64,000 bases of DNA from Phytobacter palmae (GTDB taxonomy: Bacteria > Pseudomonadota > Gammaproteobacteria > Enterobacterales > Enterobacteriaceae), in contig FONB01000004.1 in NCBI GenBank assembly GCA_900112785.1, forward strand, positions 1-64,000, written 5' to 3'. A program made the translations under genes and the position numbers. Below the pieces are notes generated by a model, which was not told the origin of the DNA, made no database searches, and worked only from the letters and a program-made list of their open reading frames with translations. This document shows positions 7,678-15,490 of the stretch, piece after piece. Position 1 is the stretch's first letter; each line of letters begins with the position of its first letter.

Positions 7678-8360
7678 AACGCTCACAGATTAACTATGCC
7701 ATTGATAAGGCCCATGCCATCGCCGCGACGTTCCGGGTGTGCCTGCCGGAGTTTGCCTTGTTTACTGCCGAGGCCTGGCGAGAGCAGCCGCTGGAGGAGT
7801 GGAGTGAAGTGTTGGATCTGCAACTGGGCTGGGATATTACCGATTTTGGTCGCGGCGATTTCAGCAAAACCGGCCTGACGCTGCTGACGTTGCGTAACGG
7901 CGTGCTGCATTCGGCGGCATACCCGAAGCCGTATGCCGAAAAGATGCTGCAAATCCAGCAGGAACAGCAGACGCCATGGCATTTCCATGCCCATAAAATG
8001 GAAGACATTCTGAACCGGGGCGGCGGCGATTTGTGTATGCAACTCGGCTGGGCGACAGATGATGCGCTGTTTGACGAGCAGCGCAGGGTGGAGGTGCGTG
8101 TGGACGGGCGGTGGCGTACGCTTAAGCCCGGTGAGACGCTGGTGTTAAAACCGGGGCAGGGGGTGTGCCTGCCGCCGCGTCTGTATCATCGTTTTTGGGC
8201 CGAGAAAGCGTTAGTGCTCGGCTGGGAGATTTCGATGGTGAATGACGATAAGCGGGACAACCATTTTCTCGAGCCCGGCGGGCGTTTCCCGGTCATCGAC
8301 GAGGATGTTCCCGTGAAATGGCTGTTATGCCATGAGTATGGACGTTTGAATGTGACATAA
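7674..8360 (+). CDS. D-lyxose ketol-isomerase-like cupin
   Basis: This 228-residue cupin fits the D-lyxose isomerase family (EC 5.3.1.15). The metal ligands are visible as His103, His105, Glu110 (WHFHAHKMED) and His172 (LYHRFW). Enzymes of this family interconvert D-lyxose with D-xylulose and often D-mannose with D-fructose. Its four-base overlap with the fructokinase-like gene suggests that the pair converts an internal aldose, such as mannose or lyxose, to a ketose and then phosphorylates it. It is last in the operon. A convergent yicH follows after a REP element. The family is secure; the natural substrate is inferred. Confidence 0.85.
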   Translation: MKRSQINYAIDKAHAIAATFRVCLPEFALFTAEAWREQPLEEWSEVLDLQLGWDITDFGRGDFSKTGLTLLTLRNGVLHSAAYPKPYAEKMLQIQQEQQTPWHFHAHKMEDILNRGGGDLCMQLGWATDDALFDEQRRVEVRVDGRWRTLKPGETLVLKPGQGVCLPPRLYHRFWAEKALVLGWEISMVNDDKRDNHFLEPGGRFPVIDEDVPVKWLLCHEYGRLNVT

Positions 8361-8364
8361 TTTT

Positions 8365-8394
8365 CCCGGATGCGGCGTAAACGCCTTATCCGGG
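8365..8394. repeat. REP palindrome between convergent genes
   Basis: A CCCGGATGCGGCG...CGCCTTATCCGGGG inverted repeat of the enterobacterial REP/PU family lies between the end of the sugar operon and the end of yicH. It probably protects or terminates transcripts on both sides. Confidence 0.75.
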
Positions 8395-8415
8395 GTACGC
8401 CAGCGGGGAAATGGA

Positions 8416-10152
8416 TTACGGGGCGGGCTGTGTCGTGGCCGGAGCCGGAGCCGACGTGGGCGCAGCCGTCTCACCACCTGATACCACACCGCCGCGCATC
8501 GTCTGTTTCACCTGCTGTTGCTGGGCATTCACGGCAGAGAGCTCACCATCAACCGTTGGTTTTAACGGCGCATCGGCCTGAACGCGGCCCGTGGCGCTCA
8601 ATTGCAGATTACCATCGCCACCTATCGGTAACGCGGGCCATCCCCACTGTTGCAAGACATTCATCGGCACGCCACGCCCGTTCAGGCTGACCCGCACGGT
8701 GCGGTCCGGCGTCTGCCCGACCACGGCGGTGGCTTCCAGCATCCCTTTCTCAACAAAGGCGCTCAGCTCGGTAACGTTCACCGAACTGCCGTTAGCGCTC
8801 AACCCCAGCGATGGCCTGCGCATATCCACCCGGTTAAAGGTTGCGGCAGCGGCATTGAGCTTCACATCGCCGTTCCACACGCCCCATTTGTGGTCGCGTG
8901 CCAGTTGCACATTGGTGCCGTAGCCATCCAGCGAGGTCAACTGCCACGGGAAGGCCGGGTCGATATCAATCACCAGGTTGCGACTGGCGCTGAACCTGGT
9001 CAGCGTGACGCTATTGAGCCAGTCGGGCAGGGTGTCCATCCATAACTGTTTCCAGTTGGCAGGCAGGGTATATTCCAGCCCGACGATGGCTGCATCGTTC
9101 AGCACCAGCGCTTTACCGTTGCGTGTCCAGTAGCCGGATGTGCGCACCATTCCGTTTTCCCAGCGGGTGGTGAACTGCTGCATCGCGATGCCTGCCGGGG
9201 TAAATTCGGCGTTCACAATCGGATCATAGAAATGCAGTGAGCCGTAGATAAATTCATTGGCATTCATTGATAACTGGCCGTCATCCGTATGCCAGTCGCC
9301 TTTGGTCAGCGTCAGGTTGCGCAGCGTAAGATCCAGATCGGCAATTGCCCATTCTGGCCCTTGCAGACGCGCATCGGTCACATCCAGTCGCCCGATTTGT
9401 AATGACGGCAGGGTCGTGAGCGGCGCAAAAAAATCTTTCAGCGATTTGTCGCTCTGCAGGCGAATATCGGTCAGCCGCAGGTTATCCACTACCCAGCCAC
9501 CATCGGCGTTGCGTCGCGCATCACCGGTCAGCGAACCACGCGCCATATCTGCGCCGATGGTAGTCAGCGTGACCGTGCCTTTGTCAATGCTGCCCTGAAT
9601 TAACACATTGTTGGCAGGAACGCCGTTAAGGGTCATCGAGCCAGCGCTCATCTGAATTTGCGCCTGCGTACCGAGTACATTGCCCTCGACCGGTTGCCAG
9701 GGGATCACGGCGCCAGTGACGCGTTGCGCACTCAGATCCCAGCCAGTCGCCGGGCTGTTAAAGGCCATATCGCTCAGTTGCAGACGGTCCGCCTGGAAGG
9801 GAAGCGGCGCGGTAGCCGGGGAGAGATTCAGCGTGCCGTCCTGCAGCAAAATGGTGTCGGTGTGCAGTGGATCGGTGAACTGGCGACTACTCAGACCAAT
9901 ATCAACGGCTTTAGCGACCAGCGTGGCGGGTTGCCCTTTGCGGCCAAAATTGACGTTGCGTAACAGCACATGGGAAGGGGAGGAGAGCTGGTGGTCAATA
10001 GCATCAACGGTGAGGTGATATTGACTCTTTTCGTTTACCCAGTTACTGACCTGCGTTGCGCCCCAGCGGGTCTGTAGCAGGAAATAACAGGCTACTATCG
10101 CCAGCAGCAGGACGACAATAACGAAAATTAGCAGCTTTCCAATAAATTTCAT
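8416..10152 (-). CDS. yicH: AsmA-family inner-membrane protein YicH
   Basis: This 578-residue protein has a single N-terminal membrane anchor (residues about 5-25) and a long periplasmic part built of repeating beta-strand units, as in AsmA-type bridge proteins. The family is linked to phospholipid traffic between the two membranes. Identity with E. coli YicH (569 residues) is high along its length. Start ATG 10152 matches the family start; the frame is open to 10191 but that extension is not conserved. The C-terminus adds a Pro/Ala/Thr-rich tail of roughly 15 residues. It follows xanP in the same direction. Confidence 0.93.
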   Translation of the reverse strand: MKFIGKLLIFVIVVLLLAIVACYFLLQTRWGATQVSNWVNEKSQYHLTVDAIDHQLSSPSHVLLRNVNFGRKGQPATLVAKAVDIGLSSRQFTDPLHTDTILLQDGTLNLSPATAPLPFQADRLQLSDMAFNSPATGWDLSAQRVTGAVIPWQPVEGNVLGTQAQIQMSAGSMTLNGVPANNVLIQGSIDKGTVTLTTIGADMARGSLTGDARRNADGGWVVDNLRLTDIRLQSDKSLKDFFAPLTTLPSLQIGRLDVTDARLQGPEWAIADLDLTLRNLTLTKGDWHTDDGQLSMNANEFIYGSLHFYDPIVNAEFTPAGIAMQQFTTRWENGMVRTSGYWTRNGKALVLNDAAIVGLEYTLPANWKQLWMDTLPDWLNSVTLTRFSASRNLVIDIDPAFPWQLTSLDGYGTNVQLARDHKWGVWNGDVKLNAAAATFNRVDMRRPSLGLSANGSSVNVTELSAFVEKGMLEATAVVGQTPDRTVRVSLNGRGVPMNVLQQWGWPALPIGGDGNLQLSATGRVQADAPLKPTVDGELSAVNAQQQQVKQTMRGGVVSGGETAAPTSAPAPATTQPAP

Positions 10153-10272
10153 GATCTTCCACCCTCGTAAGCCTGTACAGGAGTTATGCACGATTTATGC
10201 GCATTCCTCAAGGCACGAATGGTGAAAGAGCGTTACAGAGGCAACGGAAAACAGCCGCTGCCTCTGTTGGGA

Positions 10273-11658
10273 TTACTGCTTATCGGCAGGGAAAACCAGG
10301 TTCAGCACGATAGCGGTGATGCCACCCGCAGCGATGCCGGAAGAGAGCAGGTTTTTCAGCCAGTCAGGGGCGAATTGCAGAATCATCGGCTGCTGGGAGA
10401 CGCCCAGGCCAACGGCCAGTGACAGGGCGATGATCATGATCGCGCGGCGGTTCAGCGGCTCGCGGGAAACGATACGTACGCCAGAGGCGGCAATAGTACC
10501 GAACATCACCAGCGTTGCACCGCCGAGCACCGGCTCAGGCAGTTGCTGAACGAAAGCGGCAACGGCCGGGAACAGACCCATCACCATCAGCATGACGGCA
10601 ACGAAGAAACCAACATACCGGCTGGCAACGCCCGTTAGCTGAATCACGCCGTTGTTCTGGCCGAAACAGGAGTTCGGGAAGGTATTAAACACTGCAGAAA
10701 CAAAGGAGTTCAGACCGTTTGCCAGTACGCCGCCTTTCAGGCGATTCATATAGACCGGGCCGGAAACCGGCTGCTCAGAGACGTCTGACGTCGCGGTGAT
10801 ATCACCGATGGTTTCCAGCGAGGTGATCATAAATACCAGCATCAGCGGCAGCAGCAGGCTCCAGTCGATGCTCAGGCCGTAATACAGCGGTGTGGGGATC
10901 ATAATGGCGCTGGATGGCGCGTTATACGCCGGAAGCATATCCATCATCATGGCGACGAGATAGCCGACCGCCATTGCAATCACCAGGGAGGCAATACGCA
11001 GGTACGGGTTACGCTGACGGTTCAGCAGGATGATGATGGCAAGGACGATGCCTGCCAGCAGCAGGTTTTTCGGCGCGCCGAAGGTATGGTTCGCCATCGC
11101 GCCAAAGCCACCACCCACGGATGTCAGGCCGACCTGAATCAACGACAGGCCGATGATCATAACTACCACACCGGAGACCAGCGGGGTGATGATGCGGCGG
11201 GCAAAAGGCAGAATGCGGGAGATAACCATCTCGGTGCAGCTTGCCAGCATCAGGGAGCCGAACAGGGCGGCCATCATTGTTGGCACATCGGCCCCGCCGG
11301 TTTTCAGTGCGGTTCCCCCCATAATCAGCGGCGCGACAAAGTTAAAGCTGGTGCCCTGAATAGACAGCAGGCCGGAACCAACCGGACCCCAGGCTTTAAT
11401 CTGGATGATGGATGCGACGCCGGATGCGAACAACGACATACTGATGATGTGCTGCGTATCCTGAGCCGGTAAACCCAGCGCCTGGCAAATCAGCAGGCCT
11501 GGGGTGATGACGCCAACAAACATCGCCAGCAGGTGCTGTAGCGCGGCAAAAATAGTTTGCGCCAGCGGTGGGCGGTCTTCAAGGCGGTAGATCAGCTCGC
11601 TGGGCTGGGTATGCGCAACCGTTTGCGCATTTTCGGACTCGATGGTGTTGACAGACAT
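10273..11658 (-). CDS. xanP: Xanthine:proton symporter
   Basis: This 461-residue NCS2/NAT-family permease imports xanthine across the inner membrane. It has about fourteen hydrophobic segments, a nucleobase-transporter motif in the region [17 protein letters not shown] and the conserved substrate-binding SLETIGD segment around residues 270-280. It is almost the same length as E. coli XanP (463). ATG 11658 follows a CAGGGG ribosome binding site and matches the family start. A PurR-like operator overlaps its likely promoter. yicH lies 120 bases downstream in the same direction, as in E. coli. Confidence 0.94.
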   Translation of the reverse strand: MSVNTIESENAQTVAHTQPSELIYRLEDRPPLAQTIFAALQHLLAMFVGVITPGLLICQALGLPAQDTQHIISMSLFASGVASIIQIKAWGPVGSGLLSIQGTSFNFVAPLIMGGTALKTGGADVPTMMAALFGSLMLASCTEMVISRILPFARRIITPLVSGVVVMIIGLSLIQVGLTSVGGGFGAMANHTFGAPKNLLLAGIVLAIIILLNRQRNPYLRIASLVIAMAVGYLVAMMMDMLPAYNAPSSAIMIPTPLYYGLSIDWSLLLPLMLVFMITSLETIGDITATSDVSEQPVSGPVYMNRLKGGVLANGLNSFVSAVFNTFPNSCFGQNNGVIQLTGVASRYVGFFVAVMLMVMGLFPAVAAFVQQLPEPVLGGATLVMFGTIAASGVRIVSREPLNRRAIMIIALSLAVGLGVSQQPMILQFAPDWLKNLLSSGIAAGGITAIVLNLVFPADKQ

Positions 11659-11710
11659 CGCAAACAATCCCCTGATGGAAAAGCGGAGATTCTATCGGAC
11701 TGTTTGGTAA

Positions 11711-11726
11711 AAGCAAACGGTTGCTA
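11711..11726. promoter_or_regulatory. PurR-like operator upstream of xanP
   Basis: AAGCAAACGGTTGCTA fits the purine-repressor consensus ANGCAANCGNTTNCNT at every fixed position except the last. It lies 53 bases upstream of the xanP start and overlaps the expected -35 region of a promoter whose -10 would be TAGAAT at 11689-11694 on the minus strand. Repression of xanthine import by PurR with hypoxanthine or guanine would make metabolic sense. Confidence 0.65.
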
Positions 11727-11759
11727 AACAATAAAACGTACTTTTATAAAGAATGTTGA

Positions 11760-11818
11760 GAGCGACAAGTTGGGTTCTAAGCCCCACTGAATTTGGGTGG
11801 TCCGCGTATTTATCGCTC
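11760..11818. promoter_or_regulatory. Inverted repeat in the xanP upstream region, function unknown
   Basis: GAGCGA (11760-11765) and TCGCTC (11813-11818) can close a 59-base stem-loop with further short pairings inside (CCAC with GTGG). It lies between xanP and the divergent exported-protein gene. The layout does not fit the purine riboswitch consensus. It may be a remnant, a protein site or a leader structure. Confidence 0.3.
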
Positions 11819-11884
11819 CAGCGAATTTGCGCAATGCTAAAATCATCGGCAATCGCGCATGATAATTAAAAATTAGGGATTGAT

Positions 11885-12562
11885 ATGAAAGGAAAAATAG
11901 TGCTCGCTCTGGCCTTTTTCTCTGCCGGGTGTCTTGCTGATGAATACGATCTGCACAGCTGCCGTAACGGCTATTTCCCCACCTGGCCAGGCGTATTTAA
12001 CCAGGCGAAAGTGAAAGTGGATGGCGATGCAAAAGTGCATTTTTATCGCGATGATGACGGCTGCCCGGGTCAGGGTGAAACCTGCGCAACAAAACCGTAT
12101 CTGGTGGCGGGTGACACGGTACTGGTGGCTCAGGAAGTGCCGGGCTGGAGCTGCGTCTGGTACTCGGGGAAAAAACATGAGTTTGTCGGCTGGATGCCAA
12201 CTAAGACCTTAGAAAAGCAGCCGATTAACAACGCGACGCTTGCCGAGTGGACGGGTAAATGGCGTGCCGAAATAGGTGATAATGAAATTCATATTACGTC
12301 TGCGGGAAAAGGGCAGCTTAACGTCAACGGCCAGGCGACCTGGTATGGCGGAAAAAATGCGGCAGGGTATGAAGTTGTCCATACCGGCGATCTCGATGAA
12401 ACCATAACGCCACAAGGGAATGCACTGCACTGGGGAAACCCGAAAGAGGAGTACTCTTGCAGCGGGACGGCGCAGCTGGTTAATGGCAAATTAATCGTCC
12501 ATGATAGCGGCTACTGCGGCGGTATGAACGTCAGTTTTGACAACGTCTATCACAAACAGTGA
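11885..12562 (+). CDS. Exported protein with SH3-like domain, hypothetical
   Basis: This 225-residue protein has an N-terminal signal sequence (residues 1-19; cleavage at CLA-DEY, or a weak lipobox ending in Cys16). The segment around residues 40-110, with YLVAGDTVLVAQ, a Trp-Ser-Cys core and FVGWMPTKTLE, looks like a bacterial SH3 domain. A C-terminal beta-rich part holds two or three cysteines that may form disulfides. No enzyme motif is seen. It occupies the place between xanP and recG held by the glutamate permease gene gltS in E. coli. It ends one base before the convergent recG stop. The start has a TAGGGAT ribosome binding site. Function unknown. Confidence 0.8.
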   Translation: MKGKIVLALAFFSAGCLADEYDLHSCRNGYFPTWPGVFNQAKVKVDGDAKVHFYRDDDGCPGQGETCATKPYLVAGDTVLVAQEVPGWSCVWYSGKKHEFVGWMPTKTLEKQPINNATLAEWTGKWRAEIGDNEIHITSAGKGQLNVNGQATWYGGKNAAGYEVVHTGDLDETITPQGNALHWGNPKEEYSCSGTAQLVNGKLIVHDSGYCGGMNVSFDNVYHKQ

Positions 12563-14644
12563 TCAGGCGTTTGAATAACGCTCTGTCTCCGGCATCCAGC
12601 GCTCAATAAGGGCTTCTGCCTGCCGGGGATAGCGTTCATGAATATGACGGGCGATGCGCTGTACTTCCGGGATCATCGCCTGGTCGCGCAACAAATCGGC
12701 CACTTTGAACTCGGCATTCCCGGTCTGGCGTGTGCCGAGCAGCTCGCCGGGGCCGCGAATTTCCAGATCTTTTTGCGCAATCACAAATCCGTCGTTACTG
12801 TCGCGCAGCACCTGCAGACGTTTTTGCGCGGTTTTCGACAACGGTGATTTGTAGAGCAGTACGCAGTGCGAGGCCACCGCGCCACGTCCGACGCGACCGC
12901 GTAACTGGTGGAGTTGCGCAAGACCCAGACGCTCCGGGTTTTCGATAATCATCAGACTGGCGTTGGGCACATCCACGCCCACTTCAATTACGGTGGTGGC
13001 CACCAGAAGATGCATTTCGCCTTGCTTGAAGGCCTGCATCACCGCCTGTTTTTCCGCAGGTTTCATTCGTCCGTGAACCAGGCCGACATTCAACTCCGGT
13101 AGCGCCAGCTTTAACTCTTCCCACGTGGCTTCCGCTGCCTGGGCCTCCAGCAGATCGGACTCTTCAATCAACGTACAGACCCAGTAGGCCTGGCGACCTT
13201 CCCCTATACAGGCGTTGCGTACGCGGTCGATAATTTCGCTGCGCCGGGTATCCGGAATGGCGACGGTGGTCACAGGCGTTCGGCCTGGCGGGAGTTCGTC
13301 AATAACCGAGGTGTCGAGATCGGCATAGGCGGTCATCGCCAGCGTGCGCGGGATCGGCGTTGCGGTCATGATCAACTGATGGGGATGGAAGCCCTGTTGC
13401 TGGCCTTTTTCCCACAGAGCCAGGCGCTGATGCACGCCGAACCTGTGCTGTTCGTCGATAATCACCAGCGCGAGGCCGTTAAACTGGACCTGCTCCTGGA
13501 AGATGGCGTGTGTACCGACAATCATTTGTACCTGACCGCTGGCAATGGCCTCTTGCTGTGCCTGGCGTGCTTTGCCTTTCTGCTTACCCGCCAGCCAGCC
13601 CACTTCCACGCCGAGTGGTTCGAACCAGTTGCGGAAATTGTTGGCGTGCTGTTCAGCCAGTAGCTCGGTCGGCGCCATCAATGCCACCTGGTTGCCGTTC
13701 GCAATCGCCCGCAATGCTGCCAGCGCTGCTACCAGCGTTTTCCCCGAGCCTACATCGCCCTGCACAAGGCGCATCATTGGCACATCGAGCGCCATGTCAC
13801 GTTCAATTTCTGCCACCACGCGCGCCTGTGCGCCGGTAGGTTTGAATGGCAGCGAGGCCAGCAGAGCATTTTTCAGCGTATCCTGAGGATTCAGCGGTTT
13901 TGCGTGATAACGCTGCGCCCCGGCACGTAACGCCAGCATGCTGAGGTTGTGCGCCAGTAACTCTTCCAGAATTAAACGTCTTTGCGCCGGGTGCTGCCCG
14001 GTTTCCAGATCGGCGAGCTGCAACGTCGGCGGCGGACGATGCAAGGTACGCAAGGCTTCCGGCAGTGTCATCAGCCCCTGTGCCAACTCTGGAGGCAGCA
14101 GTTCAGCAATCGCGCAGGTGGCAAGCAAATCCAGCGCCTGATCGGTAAGCTTACGCAATGTCGCCTGTTTTACCCCCTCGGTCGTCGGATAAACCGGCGT
14201 TAAGGTTTCCTGTAATTCTGGGGTGCTGAGATCACCCTGTACGCGATATTCCGGATGGATCATCTCTGCGCCGTATTTCCCACGCTTCGCTTCGCCGTAG
14301 GCCAACACGCGACGCCCGGTCGCGAGACTGTTTTTCATCGCCGCGTTGAAGTTGAAAAAACGCATGGTCAGAATGCCGGAACCGTCGCTTATCTGGCATG
14401 TCATCATACGACGCCCGCCAAAGGTGATATTGCAGTTCAGCACTTCTCCTTCCACCGTGGCGTAAATGCCCGGCAGAAGGTCGGCAATAGGGTAGAGTTG
14501 GGTGCGATCTTCGTAGCGTAAAGGCAGATGCAGCAGTAAATCCTGAACCGTATGCAGGCCGATTTTTGCAAGTTTGCTGGCCTGCGCCGCGCCAACGCCG
14601 GTAAGGGTATTGAGAGGGACGGCATCCAACAGGCGACCTTGCAT
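12563..14644 (-). CDS. recG: ATP-dependent DNA helicase RecG
   Basis: This 693-residue protein, the same length as E. coli RecG, reverses stalled replication forks and branch-migrates Holliday junctions. It has an N-terminal wedge/OB-fold domain (about 1-260), then SF2 helicase motifs: Walker A GDVGSGKT, the DEQH box, TATPIPRT, and motif VI LRGRVGRG. The conserved C-terminal hook follows. ATG 14644 is the family start; the longer frame to 14677 overlaps trmH and is not conserved. It is the last gene of the gmk-rpoZ-spoT-trmH-recG operon, five bases after trmH. Confidence 0.97.
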   Translation of the reverse strand: MQGRLLDAVPLNTLTGVGAAQASKLAKIGLHTVQDLLLHLPLRYEDRTQLYPIADLLPGIYATVEGEVLNCNITFGGRRMMTCQISDGSGILTMRFFNFNAAMKNSLATGRRVLAYGEAKRGKYGAEMIHPEYRVQGDLSTPELQETLTPVYPTTEGVKQATLRKLTDQALDLLATCAIAELLPPELAQGLMTLPEALRTLHRPPPTLQLADLETGQHPAQRRLILEELLAHNLSMLALRAGAQRYHAKPLNPQDTLKNALLASLPFKPTGAQARVVAEIERDMALDVPMMRLVQGDVGSGKTLVAALAALRAIANGNQVALMAPTELLAEQHANNFRNWFEPLGVEVGWLAGKQKGKARQAQQEAIASGQVQMIVGTHAIFQEQVQFNGLALVIIDEQHRFGVHQRLALWEKGQQQGFHPHQLIMTATPIPRTLAMTAYADLDTSVIDELPPGRTPVTTVAIPDTRRSEIIDRVRNACIGEGRQAYWVCTLIEESDLLEAQAAEATWEELKLALPELNVGLVHGRMKPAEKQAVMQAFKQGEMHLLVATTVIEVGVDVPNASLMIIENPERLGLAQLHQLRGRVGRGAVASHCVLLYKSPLSKTAQKRLQVLRDSNDGFVIAQKDLEIRGPGELLGTRQTGNAEFKVADLLRDQAMIPEVQRIARHIHERYPRQAEALIERWMPETERYSNA

Positions 14645-14649
14645 AGGCG

Positions 14650-15339
14650 TTATCTCGCGGCCTGCATGGTGGCCCACCAGGCTTCGTCGGCATCCACTTC
14701 GCCGCGTTCATTGACGCGGGGATAAGGCAGACCTTTGCGTTTCGCAACGCGCGCCAGTACCGGGTAACCGCCTTCAAACAGCCGACGCTGTTGTTCTTCA
14801 TCGGGCAGCATGCTGTTTTCGCGCAGGTACATGCCTGCGTTTTGCCGTTGGCGCTGGGCTTCGTAGAGGATCAGCGCAGAGGCGACGGAAACGTTCAGTG
14901 ACTGCACCATGCCGATCATCGGGATGATAATATCCTGATCCGCCAGATCTAATGCTTCCTGGCTGATCCCGGTTTTCTCCTGGCCCATTAAAATACAGGT
15001 GGGACGGGTGTAATCGATCTCGCGAAAATCAACGGCTTTGTCTGAGAGGTGTGTTGCCAGAATCTGCATTCCCACCGCTTTCAGCCGGGAAACAGCTTCG
15101 CCGATGGTCGGGTGCGTTTTCACTTCCACCCAGCTGTTGCTACCCGCAGCGGATGACAGCATGGTATGCATGCGACGACTGGGCCAGACGGCGTGAACTT
15201 CATGTACGCCGACGGCGTCCGCAGTGCGGATAATAGCGGAGACGTTATGCGGTTTGTGGACCTGTTCCATGCATACGGTCAGGTCCGGTTGACGCCTGGC
15301 GAGCATTTCGCGGATTCGCGCATAACGTTGTGCGTTCAT
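14650..15339 (-). CDS. trmH: tRNA (guanosine-18-2'-O)-methyltransferase
   Basis: This 229-residue SPOUT methyltransferase methylates the ribose of G18 in the D-loop of many tRNAs. The three SpoU motifs are present: NVSAIIRTADAVGVHEVH, LMGQEKTGI and MIGMVQSLNVSVASAL, which form the trefoil-knot S-adenosylmethionine site. The length equals that of E. coli TrmH with start ATG 15339 (MNAQRYARI). The frame is open to 15357, but that extension lies in a repeat-like intergenic region. Confidence 0.96.
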   Translation of the reverse strand: MNAQRYARIREMLARRQPDLTVCMEQVHKPHNVSAIIRTADAVGVHEVHAVWPSRRMHTMLSSAAGSNSWVEVKTHPTIGEAVSRLKAVGMQILATHLSDKAVDFREIDYTRPTCILMGQEKTGISQEALDLADQDIIIPMIGMVQSLNVSVASALILYEAQRQRQNAGMYLRENSMLPDEEQQRRLFEGGYPVLARVAKRKGLPYPRVNERGEVDADEAWWATMQAAR

Positions 15340-15342
15340 ATA

Positions 15343-15488
15343 CACTTCATCCTTCAAATTGCCCCTTTAGTCGCTGCGGATTACCCGGCTCATCCCTGGG
15401 CCGCTGCAAACAGCGTTCAAATTTGCTCCCGGCAGATTTGTCATTCGCTTGCTGCCACGACGCAATTCGAATGCTTTTGTGTAGGACA
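15343..15488. repeat. Degenerate ERIC-like element between spoT and trmH
   Basis: The ends resemble an ERIC element: CTTCATCCTTCAAATTGCC at the left and a GCTGCCACGACGCAATTCGA-type right end. The conserved central TTACTTATGTAA core is lost. It fills almost the entire gap between spoT and trmH inside the operon. Confidence 0.45.
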
Positions 15489-15490
15489 TA

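Noticed and set aside
1-8400. Pathogenicity island integrated at selC
   Set aside because: No integrase, no repeat of the tRNA 3' end and no insertion sequence; the sugar operon lies on the 5' side of selC, not at the integration side.
11689-11820. Purine riboswitch before xanP
   Set aside because: The conserved junction bases and the P2/P3 loop-loop pattern of purine riboswitches are absent; a PurR operator accounts better for purine control.
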